This document shows positions 9,410 through 18,349 of a DNA stretch of 64,000 bases, piece by piece. The notes beneath the pieces were generated by a model. It worked only from the letters and a program-made list of their open reading frames with translations. It had not been told where the DNA came from and searched no databases. The stretch comes from Locusta migratoria. Its lineage: Eukaryota > Arthropoda > Insecta > Orthoptera > Acrididae. Position numbers and translations under genes: made by a program. The stretch is from positions 474,761,150-474,825,149 of the forward strand of contig CM048748.1 of assembly GCA_026315105.1 (NCBI GenBank). Reading direction: 5' to 3'. Positions within the stretch are counted from its first letter, which is position 1, and the number at the start of each line of letters is the position of its first letter.

Positions 9410-10993
9410 ATGAACGAGACTGAATGTGCAAGAATAGATACGATTAGATTTACCTTTGATTGGAACTGTACAAGACCGAAAGCGTTCGAGATAAAAAGAT
9501 GGTTATCAGAAGAGGTTAAGATCACACGAGAGGAAATTATTGGAGTACATCTTTCCTTTGTAACAAATTCTGTCTTTTTAAAATTGAGTTCTTCTGAATT
9601 GTGTTGCTCTATTGTTGACAAGTGTGGTGGTAAAATGAAATTTCGCCACTCGGACGGAACCGTTAGTGAAGTTATTGTTTCTCATGTCGGGCTAGGCATC
9701 CGTACAGTGAGAGTTTTCGAGCTGCCATTCGAGGTTCCAGCTGCAGCAATAAATGCTGCGCTTCAGCCTTATGGTAGGGTTCTATCGAATATTGCCGAAA
9801 AGTGGTCAGAGGAACATATGTTTCCTGTTCTGAATGGAATTAGACAAATTAAGATTGAGCTTTTGAGGCATATACCTTCTTATTTGAATATCTGCGGGCA
9901 TCGCGCTCTCGTAATTTACGATGGTCAGCCGCGGACTTGTTCGTTATGTAATGCCACCGGGCACGTTAGAAATCAGTGCACGAGAAGGCGAGTCCCTCAA
10001 TTACCGAATAACGAGGCGGTTGTCTCAGGGCAGGCCGTAAGCATGAAAGTGACGTACGCTGCCGCGGCCGTCAACCGGGCCCCGTCTCCACCGAGTATGG
10101 CCGAGCAGGCGGGACCTTCCGACGCGTGCGCGGAAACCGGAAGGAATACAGAGTTGGGCAAAGGAGGCGAGCCGATACCGGCCAATGATGACGTCACTGA
10201 AAGCGCAACACGCTTGCTTTGTGAAACCGAAAACTTTTCAAATGAGAGACAAGCTTCACAGACGACACCTGATGTAGACGTGACGAAAAATGTAACGACA
10301 GTCGCACACGACGATGCCAGTAATTTAGAGGGGCCTACAATGGATGAATGTCCAACGACAGACGCACTAAAAGTGACAAAGGAAGACCATGCGGATGACA
10401 AGGTAACACAGGAAGAAACAGATAACTCCAATTTACCGGCAAAAGGTAGACAAAAACAAGAAGACTCCGAAGCACCACCAACTTCACGTGTCGAAGGAAA
10501 AGAAGCAACATTCGACTGCGAAATTAACGGAGTTAAAAAGTCTTCTACTAAGAAGAAAGGCGAGGAAGGCTCTCGGCGATCTTCCATGGAATCGCCAGAA
10601 AGTTCACCAAAGATTTCACCGGAGAGCTCACCAAAATCATCAAACAAGAAAAAGAGGAGAATCGCACATCAAGCTGCAGAGATCTTGGCTCCTCCTTTAA
10701 GAGAGCGGCTGAGACAGATAAAGGACCCTGACAAGAGTAAAGAAGACACAAAAACGCAAAGAGTAGTTGCGTGCTCTGATCGGAAAAAGAAACAGGAAAA
10801 GGTTGCTACACCGCACGGATCATGCGAACAATTGCATGAAAAGACGAAACCGGATATAGACGATGACACCCGACATAGACATGCGCACGGACATGACACC
10901 AAGGAAACAAGAATCAACTGGGCGGATGACAAGGAAGATGAGACTGATGCAATGGAAACGGAAGGGGCCTTTGAGGAAGAATGTTTTTATTAA
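9410..10993 (+). CDS. LINE ORF1 Gag-like RNA-binding protein
   Basis: 527 residues, starting at a real ATG. The N-terminal half is globular. A CX2CX4HX4C zinc knuckle (CSLCNATGHVRNQC) lies at about residues 177-190 and probably binds the element RNA in a cytoplasmic particle. The C-terminal 300 residues are low-complexity and charged, with many S/T/E/K (SPESSPKISPESSPKSSNKKK near 400) and basic stretches that could act in nucleic-acid binding or nuclear entry. The frame is intact from start to stop, which suggests a fairly recent insertion. A small AUG-led frame (9402) precedes it and could reduce initiation. Confidence 0.85.
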   Translation: MNETECARIDTIRFTFDWNCTRPKAFEIKRWLSEEVKITREEIIGVHLSFVTNSVFLKLSSSELCCSIVDKCGGKMKFRHSDGTVSEVIVSHVGLGIRTVRVFELPFEVPAAAINAALQPYGRVLSNIAEKWSEEHMFPVLNGIRQIKIELLRHIPSYLNICGHRALVIYDGQPRTCSLCNATGHVRNQCTRRRVPQLPNNEAVVSGQAVSMKVTYAAAAVNRAPSPPSMAEQAGPSDACAETGRNTELGKGGEPIPANDDVTESATRLLCETENFSNERQASQTTPDVDVTKNVTTVAHDDASNLEGPTMDECPTTDALKVTKEDHADDKVTQEETDNSNLPAKGRQKQEDSEAPPTSRVEGKEATFDCEINGVKKSSTKKKGEEGSRRSSMESPESSPKISPESSPKSSNKKKRRIAHQAAEILAPPLRERLRQIKDPDKSKEDTKTQRVVACSDRKKKQEKVATPHGSCEQLHEKTKPDIDDDTRHRHAHGHDTKETRINWADDKEDETDAMETEGAFEEECFY

Positions 10994-11130
10994 AATTTGT
11001 ACATTGAATTTAAAGAAGAAAGAAAAAAAAGAAGAAAGAAAAACGAAGAAAGAAAAATTTAACTAGGAAAAAATTATTATAAGAGGCTCCATTTACGTGT
11101 CTTCTATTACACGTCTTGTAGCGTTGCAAA

Positions 11131-11844
11131 GTGGAACATACATATAATGTGACCACTATAAACATAAACAAAATTCAGAGTCAACCAAAGGTGGCTGCAC
11201 TGAAAGACTTCCTGTATCAGTCAGATACAGATATCGCTTTCTTGCAGGAAGTTAACATAAAGGAATTGTACGTTTCTGGGTATAAGGAGGTGTTAAATGT
11301 AGCTACAGAGGAATCGTGTGGGACAGCTATCCTAGCTAAAGAAGGGATTGAGATAACGAATGTGTGTCTTTTAGAGTCAGGGAGGGGAATCAGCTGTAAA
11401 ATTTTTAACACCACTTTTATAAACATTTACGCGCCATCAGGCAACAACGCAAGACAAGAGAGGGCGACCTTTTTCAGGAGTGACATTTTATATCTACTCA
11501 AAGAGAACCCGGCAGAAGTTTTAATAGGGGGAGATTTTAATTGTGTTTTGAATAAAAAGGACCAGCGACCAAATTTTAATTTTTCTCGAGAACTGAAGGC
11601 ATTGGTCGAAAACTTGAAGTGGTTTGACACGTGGGAAATTAAATATCCTACGATGGTTAGATTTACGTACATCACTAGCACTACACAGAGTAGAATTGAC
11701 AGGATATATGTCACCCCCAATCTAGAGACCAAAGTAAGTAGCATTGAGGTGATACCAGCTGCCTTCTCTGATCACTTAGCAGTGAAATGCAGTGTCAAAT
11801 TAACAAGGCAAAAGACTTACTGGGGTCGCCACTATGGAAATTGA
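11131..11844 (+). CDS. LINE ORF2, endonuclease part (frameshifted end)
   Basis: An apurinic-type endonuclease domain of the EEP superfamily that nicks target DNA to prime reverse transcription. Visible motifs are TININKIQS at the start, LQEVN with the metal-binding glutamate, GGDFNCV and SDHLAV with the catalytic His at the end. No in-frame ATG exists after the stop at 11119-11121; the frame begins at GTG, so the start codon is lost or translation is coupled to ORF1. The frame closes at 11,844 just where it should run into the reverse transcriptase. A single-base deletion near 11,828 shifts the reading frame. Confidence 0.8.
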   Translation: MEHTYNVTTININKIQSQPKVAALKDFLYQSDTDIAFLQEVNIKELYVSGYKEVLNVATEESCGTAILAKEGIEITNVCLLESGRGISCKIFNTTFINIYAPSGNNARQERATFFRSDILYLLKENPAEVLIGGDFNCVLNKKDQRPNFNFSRELKALVENLKWFDTWEIKYPTMVRFTYITSTTQSRIDRIYVTPNLETKVSSIEVIPAAFSDHLAVKCSVKLTRQKTYWGRHYGN

Positions 11845-14462
11845 ACATCAATACCCTCTCAGAAGATGCTCTGGCTTTAAAGATACAAGCAACTTGGGAA
11901 GCTGTTTTAAGAACGCGTAACAAGTATAGAACAAATATCGAATGGTGGACGATGGCAGCCAAGAGAAAGTTAAGAGCAGCGTTGATATCTTACGCAAAGG
12001 AAAGAGCAATTTGGTCAAGACACACAATGGAATTCTACTACTGTTGTCTAAGGGACCTTTACGACCAACCAATATCTCAAGAGGTCATTATAAATATTAA
12101 AAAAATTAAAGCCAAAATGATAAGTATCAAGAGGAAACATCTCGAAGGATTGCAAATAAAATCACACACTAGAACGACAGTAGAGGAAGAAAATACCTCC
12201 ATCTATCACTTGATACAACACACAAAGAACAGAAGAAGGAATTTTATTGCCAGCCTCAGAACGGAAGGTAACAGAGTACTAACAGGCCAAAAAGATATTT
12301 TAAATGAAGCACATATATTTTATCAGCAGTTGTATTCTGGAAATGCTACTGATGACAACTCCGTGCAAGAGCTTTTACAGAGCTCTGAAATAGAAGAGAT
12401 AGTTTCAGAGGAAGACAATAGAGATCTTACTTTAGACATTACGAATGAGGAGATCCTTGACATCATTACATCTTCGCCTTCGAGGAAGTCTCCAGGCCCA
12501 GACGGCTTACCGGTGGAATTTTATAGAACATTTTGGCAACTAATAGGTAACGAATTCACGGAAGTCGTTAATGACGTCTTGAGAGGCGTGGATATTCCTC
12601 CTGCATTTAAGGAAAGTGTAACTGTACTACTACCAAAGGGAAAGAGCACGGACATAAAAGATATTAATAATATGAGGCCGATCACCTTAATGAATTCCGA
12701 TTATAAAGTAGTTGCACGTGTAATTAAAAAAAGAATGAAACCCATTTTAGAAAAAGTTATCGGAAGGTACCAGACTTGTCTCCCCAGACGTACCATTTTT
12801 AAATCTGTATGTGAATATCGCGACATAATTGCTCTTTTCGCAACATCGTCAGCTAACGGCGGCATTGCCTTCATTGATTTTGCTAAAGCATTTGATAGAG
12901 TGAACTACGATTACCTCTTCAAAACTCTGAAACACATAGGCTTAAAGGACAACAACTTAACGGTTTTAATGAACATCGTCAGGGGTATCAAAACCAAAAT
13001 CTCGATAAATGGACAATATACTAACGAGATATTGATATTAAGTGGAGTTCCTCAGGGAAGTCCCTTGTCTATGTTGTTTTACGTAATTTCTCTAGAACCT
13101 CTCCTACGGCGTTTGAATGCAATCTTAGAAGGCATAACAGTAGCCGGACTCAAGACAGTTACAAACGCATACGCTGACGATGTGGGAGTTTTAGTGAGGA
13201 GCAATGAAGACTGTGCAAAACTAACGGAAACGTTAATGCTTTATACCAGAGCAACTGGTGCGAGGATCAATGAGACGAAAAGTTCTTTTTTAAATTTAAA
13301 GGGACTTGAAAATGTGCAGCTACCGTGGGCACACACAGTGGAACACCACAAGACTCTAGGAATAACGTTCTACAGTTGCCCGTTAAGAACAACGGCCGCA
13401 AATTGGAAACAGGTCCTAGGAAAAATAAGAGGCAACTTAATACTGAACGAAACGAGAGATTTAAATATAAAGCAGAGAATTAAGCTAATAAATTGTGCAG
13501 TTCTATCAAAAGCGGCATACGTCGCTCAGATTTTACCTACACCTCCTGCAACTGCGAGAACTATAATGAGCACTATCTGCAGATATGTATGGAAAGGCCA
13601 TATATTCAGAGTAGCGGTAGGAACAACCACCATGAGACCAGAAAAAGGAGGCCTCGGTCTGAAAGACATTCGGAGGAAAAGCACGGCCCTCTTCATTAAA
13701 AGGACACTCAACCTTATAGAGACGCAACCGAGCAGCATAACTGCTGCTCTGTTCGACCTTCTGAAACCTGGCAGCCTGCAGCCACCAGTAGATGTTAGTG
13801 AAATAAGCTACAAACTGAAGCACATTCAGTCTTTTTACGTAGAGCTAAGCTACTTGACATGTATTCTAAGGGATAAACACAAGAGGACAAGCAAATATAT
13901 AGTAGATAAGTTGAAATCAACCGATAACCAAAATAAGATGGAGCTGAAATACCCTAACAAAAACTGGGGGAAAATTTGGACGAATATAAACAACCGAATA
14001 CTGACAACAGATGTGCAAGCGTCATGGTACAGAGTAATAAATAATGTCGTTAGTACGAACGAAAAACTTTATTCAATAGGACTAAGCGCGACCAACGAGT
14101 GCCCAAAATGCAAACATTTGGACTCATTAAGCCATCGCTTCATTTGTAACGGATACAAAAATATATGGAAAGACGTTATATTTCAAGTCGCTTTCATCAA
14201 ACGGAGCGATGGAAGGGAATTAACAATAAACAATTTACTCTTCCCAGAAGATGTTTCTTTCCCATCACAAAAGAACAACGTAATATTATGGCTATTCGGA
14301 AACTTTGTAAATTATGTAGTCAACAAAAAAGGAACCGACAATGTACTAGAATATCGAGAATATATAAAAGAAGAATACTTCAAAATATACAAGGAAAAAG
14401 ACCATAAAAAGAATTTTGGAAACATGTTGAAAATTTTGTTTCAAAAACAAGGTATAGGTTAA
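11787..14462 (+). CDS. LINE ORF2, reverse transcriptase part
   Basis: Long open frame continuing ORF2 after the frameshift. Visible are SPGPDGLPVEFY (about residues 237-248), AFIDFAKAFDRV, SGVPQGSPLS, and YADDVG, the catalytic Asp pair in the form seen in some LINEs. Near the C-terminus is a CPKCKHLDSLSHRFIC zinc-type motif like those of many ORF2 proteins. Its role is target-primed reverse transcription of the element RNA. The first residues before about 11,830 are out-of-frame reading and probably not native. Apart from the one shift, no stop interrupts the domain. Confidence 0.85.
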   Translation: MQCQINKAKDLLGSPLWKLNINTLSEDALALKIQATWEAVLRTRNKYRTNIEWWTMAAKRKLRAALISYAKERAIWSRHTMEFYYCCLRDLYDQPISQEVIINIKKIKAKMISIKRKHLEGLQIKSHTRTTVEEENTSIYHLIQHTKNRRRNFIASLRTEGNRVLTGQKDILNEAHIFYQQLYSGNATDDNSVQELLQSSEIEEIVSEEDNRDLTLDITNEEILDIITSSPSRKSPGPDGLPVEFYRTFWQLIGNEFTEVVNDVLRGVDIPPAFKESVTVLLPKGKSTDIKDINNMRPITLMNSDYKVVARVIKKRMKPILEKVIGRYQTCLPRRTIFKSVCEYRDIIALFATSSANGGIAFIDFAKAFDRVNYDYLFKTLKHIGLKDNNLTVLMNIVRGIKTKISINGQYTNEILILSGVPQGSPLSMLFYVISLEPLLRRLNAILEGITVAGLKTVTNAYADDVGVLVRSNEDCAKLTETLMLYTRATGARINETKSSFLNLKGLENVQLPWAHTVEHHKTLGITFYSCPLRTTAANWKQVLGKIRGNLILNETRDLNIKQRIKLINCAVLSKAAYVAQILPTPPATARTIMSTICRYVWKGHIFRVAVGTTTMRPEKGGLGLKDIRRKSTALFIKRTLNLIETQPSSITAALFDLLKPGSLQPPVDVSEISYKLKHIQSFYVELSYLTCILRDKHKRTSKYIVDKLKSTDNQNKMELKYPNKNWGKIWTNINNRILTTDVQASWYRVINNVVSTNEKLYSIGLSATNECPKCKHLDSLSHRFICNGYKNIWKDVIFQVAFIKRSDGRELTINNLLFPEDVSFPSQKNNVILWLFGNFVNYVVNKKGTDNVLEYREYIKEEYFKIYKEKDHKKNFGNMLKILFQKQGIG

Positions 14463-15004
14463 TATCTACATATCATGAAATAGACAGAACAAGGTAGAAT
14501 GCCAAAGTAGGGGAGTGCTGTTGAGGGTGAAGTACGGTGGGGACTTCGTGTGCCCCGGGGCCGCTACGGTAGCCGTGAAGGCCTCAACAGAACCCCGAAA
14601 AAGCAGTTCTGCTGAAGAAGAAATGGAAATAGATAAAATTCCAGTAATCGAAATTAGTACTGGAAAACTATACAAATGCATGAGAAGAGGTAAAGTGACG
14701 AAGATTTTTTTCTTAATTTTACTTTTCTTTCCTTTTGAAAAATACCATTAGTTCCGTATTATTCAAGTAAACTATTAATAAAGCAAGGTATTCGGATAAG
14801 GAATTTCACGTTTGTCTTTAAAATGCAGAAAGGCATATTTCTTTCAGTTAAAACACAAGTATGTAAAATAAAAAGTACCAAGAACGGTACTTCAAATACG
14901 AACTGAGAAGAAACGGATATTTTCGTTTGAAAGGCGTATGAAGCCGGCGCCGAAGAAGGCGATTTTGGAGAGCGTAAGGTGGGGCTGAAGGGGAGGAAGG
15001 AGGC

Positions 15005-15054
<50 letters not shown>
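14463..15054 (+). other. LINE 3' UTR and poly(A)
   Basis: Non-coding 3' region with a GC-rich patch (14,520-14,590) embedded in AT-rich sequence, and AATAAA motifs near 14,778 and 14,867. It ends in an uninterrupted run of about 47 A. A 78-codon open frame at 14515-14751 starts with a GC-rich stretch; I see no known domain in it. Confidence 0.7.
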
Positions 15055-15057
<3 letters not shown>

Positions 15058-15166
15058 GCACAGTTGTAGTGTGCTAGACTACAAATCCAAAGGTCCCGGG
15101 TTCGATCCCCGCCAGGTCCTAGGATTTTTATAAAAAAAAAGAAAAAAAAAAGAAAAAAAAAAAAAA
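15055..15166 (+). repeat. tRNA-like segment with second A-rich tail
   Basis: Directly after the LINE poly(A) lies about 70 bp matching the head of the SINE at 5421 (GACTACAAATCCAAAGGT and GGTTCGATCCCCGCCAGGTC). It is followed by a second A-rich tract with G interruptions. The foldback repeat resumes at 15,167. It behaves as part of the inserted unit: a 3' transduction, or a LINE-SINE chimera made by template jumping. Confidence 0.7.
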
Positions 15167-15255
15167 GTGATAGAGACCTTGCCTGCGAAAGGCACAGATC
15201 CCAGGTTCGAGTCCCGGTTCTGGCACGCAATTTTATTCTGACAGGAAGTTTCATA
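15167..15255. repeat. tRNA-like foldback repeat, right part
   Basis: Continues the tRNA-like arm interrupted at 9263: GAGACCTTGCCTGCGAAAGG, then AGGTTCGAGTCCCGGTTC and TCTGACAGGAAGTTT. These are the reverse complement of the left-arm outer end at 8978. This proves the 5.9-kb interruption. Confidence 0.8.
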
Positions 15256-15313
15256 TCAATGCAGACTCATGTGCAAAGTGAAAGTTTCATGCTGAAAATA
15301 ACTCCCGATGATT

Positions 15314-15478
15314 CTTCCGGGTATTACGGTCGTGGTCAGTGAAACATTTCAGTGCATGACATTTAGTGCAGATCTGCGTTGGACATCCCAGGAGTACCTC
15401 TGAAACTGTCCAGTGCAGCTCTGAACGAAATGTCAGCATGAGAAATGTTTCACGGACCACGGCCATACAGTCCGGAAG
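15314..15478. repeat. Hairpin element
   Basis: Arms of about 65 bp are inverted copies with roughly 80% identity (CTTCCGG..GTGAAACATTT against AAATGTTTCAC..CCGGAAG). The loop is short and no coding frame is present. Confidence 0.7.
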
Positions 15479-15629
15479 AAACACCGACAGTTATGATATC
15501 CGATCATGAAAGCCATCAGTGCGTGACCTAAAAATAAAGTTGGTACACCGACAGTGGAAGACGGTCGGCGTGACCAGCTGGGAGTGGCGCAGTCAGTCCC
15601 CCGTGGGAGCGGCGTGTGGCGCGACCCAC

Positions 15630-16631
15630 CTGGCCGACGTGTCCGTAGCTGCTGGCTGTCAGCTCCTCGTCGTCTATCTCGGGGCCCAGCTGGAATGCTA
15701 CGGCGTTTCCGCTCCGCTCCTCCTCCTGGTCTTCATCTCGGGCAGCCGCCGGCAGCTGGAAGCCCCTGGGCATCTCCACATAGCCATCGGCGTCACCGGC
15801 GTCGTCGCCGACCACTTCCTGCCTCAGCTGGTCGAGCAGCGGCGACCTCTTGCTGTTGCTGCGCTTGTCTGGCTGCTGCTGCTGGGGTGGCTGCAGTGAT
15901 CTCATCCTGGACATCGTCGGCACCTGCTGCTGTGGGGTCGCCATGGTCGGCTGCTGCTGCTGTGGTGAAAGCAGTGACGTCACCATGGCCACCGCCATCG
16001 GCTGCGGTCGCAGGCTCTGCTGTTGCGGGGGCGCCGTGGCCGGCTGTTGCTGCTGTGGTGGCTGCAGTGACGTCACCCCAGCCACAGGTGGCTGCTGCTG
16101 CCGTGAGGTCGCTGTGGTTGGCTGCTGATGCAGTGACGTCACCATGGCCACCACCGGCGGCTGCGGTGGCAGGCTCTGCTGCCGTGGTGCCGCTGTGGCC
16201 GGCTGGCGCTGCTGCTGCGGTGATGTCATCCTGGCCACCACTGACACCTGCTGCTGTGGGGTCGCCGTGGTTGGATGCTGATGCAGTGACGTCACCATGG
16301 CCACCGCCGGCGGCTGTGGTCGCAGGCTCTGTTGCTGTGGGGGCGCCATAGCCGACTGCCGCTGCTGCTGCGGTGGTTGCAGTGACGTCACCCCGGCCAC
16401 AGCTGGCCCCTGCTGACGTGGGGTCGCTGTTGTCGGCTGCTGCGGTGGCTGCAGTGATGTTACCCTGGGCACCGGCGGTGGCTGCGGTCGCAGGCTCTGC
16501 TGCTGTGGTGACGCCGTGGCCGGCTGCCGCTGCTGCTGCTGCAGTGGCTGTGCTGACGTCATGCTGGCCACAGCCGGAAGCTGCTGCCGTGGCGGCGCCG
16601 CGGCTGGCTGCTGCTGCTTCACCAGTGGCTT
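15630..16631 (-). CDS. Host-gene exon: Q/P/A-rich tandem-repeat secreted protein
   Basis: The open frame starts after a good acceptor (pyrimidine-rich tract then TTTGCAG, AG at 16633-16632) and ends at a strong donor CAG|GTGGGT (exon end 15630). It is 1,002 bp, exactly 334 codons, phase 0 at both ends. About nine imperfect units of 25-30 residues follow, rich in QQQ, PP and TA and keyed by VTSLQP or MTS. After them come a dibasic stretch (DKRSNSKR) and an acidic tail (DEDQEEER, EIDDEE). If the frame is read through the donor it stops at 15528. The repeats give open frames in other registers too, but only this one has matching splice sites. Function unknown. I propose it is spliced to the exon at 36409-36826. 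Confidence 0.6.
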
Positions 16632-16717
16632 CTGCAAAGCAAAATGAGAAAAGTTTGTGCAAAGGACTGCTAGTAGAAAATATCAAATTATTAAAATGTT
16701 TGTTAACCTCTTAGGAC

Positions 16718-16935
16718 TTAACTGCACATTCGGGAGGACGGTGGTTCAAATCCACCTCCGGCCATCCAGATTTAGGTTTTCCGTGATTTCCCTAAATCAC
16801 TCCAGGCAAATGCCAGGATGGTTCCTTTGCAAGGGCACGGCCGATTTCCTTCCCCAAGCTTAACCAAAACTCCGAGCGTTAGCTCCGTCTCTAATGACCA
16901 AGCTGTCGACGGGATGTTAAACCCTAAACTTCCTT
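16718..16935 (+). mobile_element. SINE family S2 (copy 1)
   Basis: Starts with a tRNA-derived end (GGTGGTTCAAATCCACCTCC, B-box-like), then CACTCCAGGCAAATGCCAGG, CCGATTTCCTTCCCC and CTGTCGACGGGATGTTAAAC. Copies lie at 41,095 and 49,985. It has no open frame. Confidence 0.75.
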
Positions 16936-16939
16936 CCTC

Positions 16940-17098
16940 ATACTTAACTGCGTGGTCATCAGTCCATAAACTTACAAACTACTTATGAACTAACTTATAC
17001 CAAAGACAGCACAAACATCCATGCCCCGAGGGGTGATTCGAATCCCCGACGGGGAACGGCCTCATGCATCATAGTGTAACGCCTCAATGTGCTTGCTC
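16940..17098 (-). mobile_element. SINE family S1, diverged
   Basis: Inverted S1 sequence: GGTCATCAGTCCATAAACTT, ACAAACTACTTATGAACTA, and the inverted B box GGGGTGATTCGAATCCCC. The tRNA-like head beyond the B box is shortened and altered. Confidence 0.75.
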
Positions 17099-17109
17099 AC
17101 TCTGCCGCA

Positions 17110-18190
17110 GATAGAAAATATCATAATTTATGCTATTCATGGGGGTTTTTAATAAGTGAAATATTTTTATATTGAATTCACTTTAACAGTAATCTGCTAA
17201 ATTAAATGTTATTGTTATTATATTTATGAAATTGACATATACAGTTGTAGATCCACACCTACCACATCCTCTCTAACACTACTCTCAAACTGCGAGTATT
17301 GATTTGCTTATTTTTTGTTGCATCAGATTAGAATAATCCACATACTGAATGCCTTTTCAAAATGAATGCGATTGGGACGTGGGTCTTCAACATTAATCAT
17401 TAGAAGCTTTTTGATTCTTTCCACTGACGTTTTCTGATTTCTGTTTCTATTTTGTTTATGCAACTAAAGCATCAGTTGCGGTCACCTGTGTGCAGGGGAG
17501 TACTGGACACGTGTCCTGCAATTAAATCCATAATGGGAAATTGTTCACTCATCTTATTAACATACATGATCTCTACAAGCTCTCTGAAATTCATTTCATT
17601 ACATCTAGTGTTTAACAACTTGTTAAACGATGTCCATTCCAGTAACAGGTACTTTATTTTCACAGATATGGCAAATTAATTACTACATTTATTTATATGT
17701 TTTTCTTACTGCTATTGTTTTTGTTTCTTTCTTTCGTGTGTCCATTTTCATTTCCACTGCGACTAGGAGTTAGTGCCTTTTTATTTCTCAAAACAAATTT
17801 ATTCATCGCTTCTTCAAATGAAGAAACATATTGCATTTGACAAGAATATGCATTCCGAGGAGAATAGATAAGTAATGAGATCCAGAAGCTGCAAGAAAAG
17901 CTGTATATTGTTACGACCTGATCAAACTTTAACCTCTATTGTTTGATTGTGAAGCTGAATGTTGTCGCATTTTAGCGAATGCTATTCTAAAGGTCGTTGC
18001 ATTCTTTGACACTCGAGTAGCATAATGCGAGAAAAGCGACTGTGACTTAAACCCTCCCTGCAACTCACTGTAGCCACTCACTAGCCATATCCACAAACTA
18101 AGTCTGCTCATTTTTCAAAGTAACACAGCATGCTAAACAATTATTGTATCCCAGAGACACATGATATATGCTGATGTCATATTAAGCTAT
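17110..18190. other. No gene seen
   Basis: AT-rich DNA with short frames on both strands, none with recognisable protein features. If the two-exon gene is real this is intron sequence. Confidence 0.35.
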
Positions 18191-18345
18191 ATACAGGGTG
18201 AAAAATTTAAAACTGTTGTTCACAATATTTGGAAAAATACAAATTGGATTACAAAAGAAGTGTCATCCATTAACATTTAGCTTGACCACCTGCATCACGC
18301 TCTGCACCGGGAGGGGGGAAGGTGACTGAAATCTTAAACAGTGAA
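18190..18345 (+). repeat. Dispersed repeat, copy 1
   Basis: Contains GGAAAAATACAAATTGGATT followed by ACAAAAGAAGTG and later CTCTGCACCGGGAGGGG..GAAGGTGACT. A diverged copy in the same orientation lies at 19,780-19,940. The start TACAGGGTGAAAAATTTAAA resembles a DNA-transposon end. Confidence 0.5.
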
Positions 18346-18349
18346 ACAC

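Larger units (their letters stand above)
9264..15054 (+). mobile_element. Nearly full-length two-ORF LINE (Tx1/L1-like)
   Basis: A 146-bp 5' UTR is followed by ORF1 (9410-10993), a 137-bp gap, and ORF2 (endonuclease then reverse transcriptase, 11131-14462, broken once). A 3' UTR of about 545 bp and a run of about 47 A follow. Both borders fall inside one foldback repeat (9263 and 15,167), so the 5' end is probably complete. The reverse transcriptase is too diverged for me to be sure of the clade; the overall type resembles Tx1-like elements of insects. It is the source-type element most likely to have been recently mobile here. Confidence 0.85.

Noticed and set aside
9997..10647. 216-codon minus-strand frame
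   Set aside because: Antisense of LINE ORF1, Ser-rich because the ORF1 tail is low-complexity.
14759..15254. Phe-rich minus-strand frames
   Set aside because: Reverse reading of poly(A) tails.
15554..16351. Long plus-strand frames opposite the Q/P-rich exon
   Set aside because: They are antisense readings of a GC-rich codon repeat; they lack splice signals and encode monotonous Ala/Ser/Cys sequence.
15793..16686. Second minus-strand frame of 297 codons, Ala/Thr/Gly-rich
   Set aside because: Same repeat in another register. It runs straight through the acceptor at 16,632 and has no matching donor phase.
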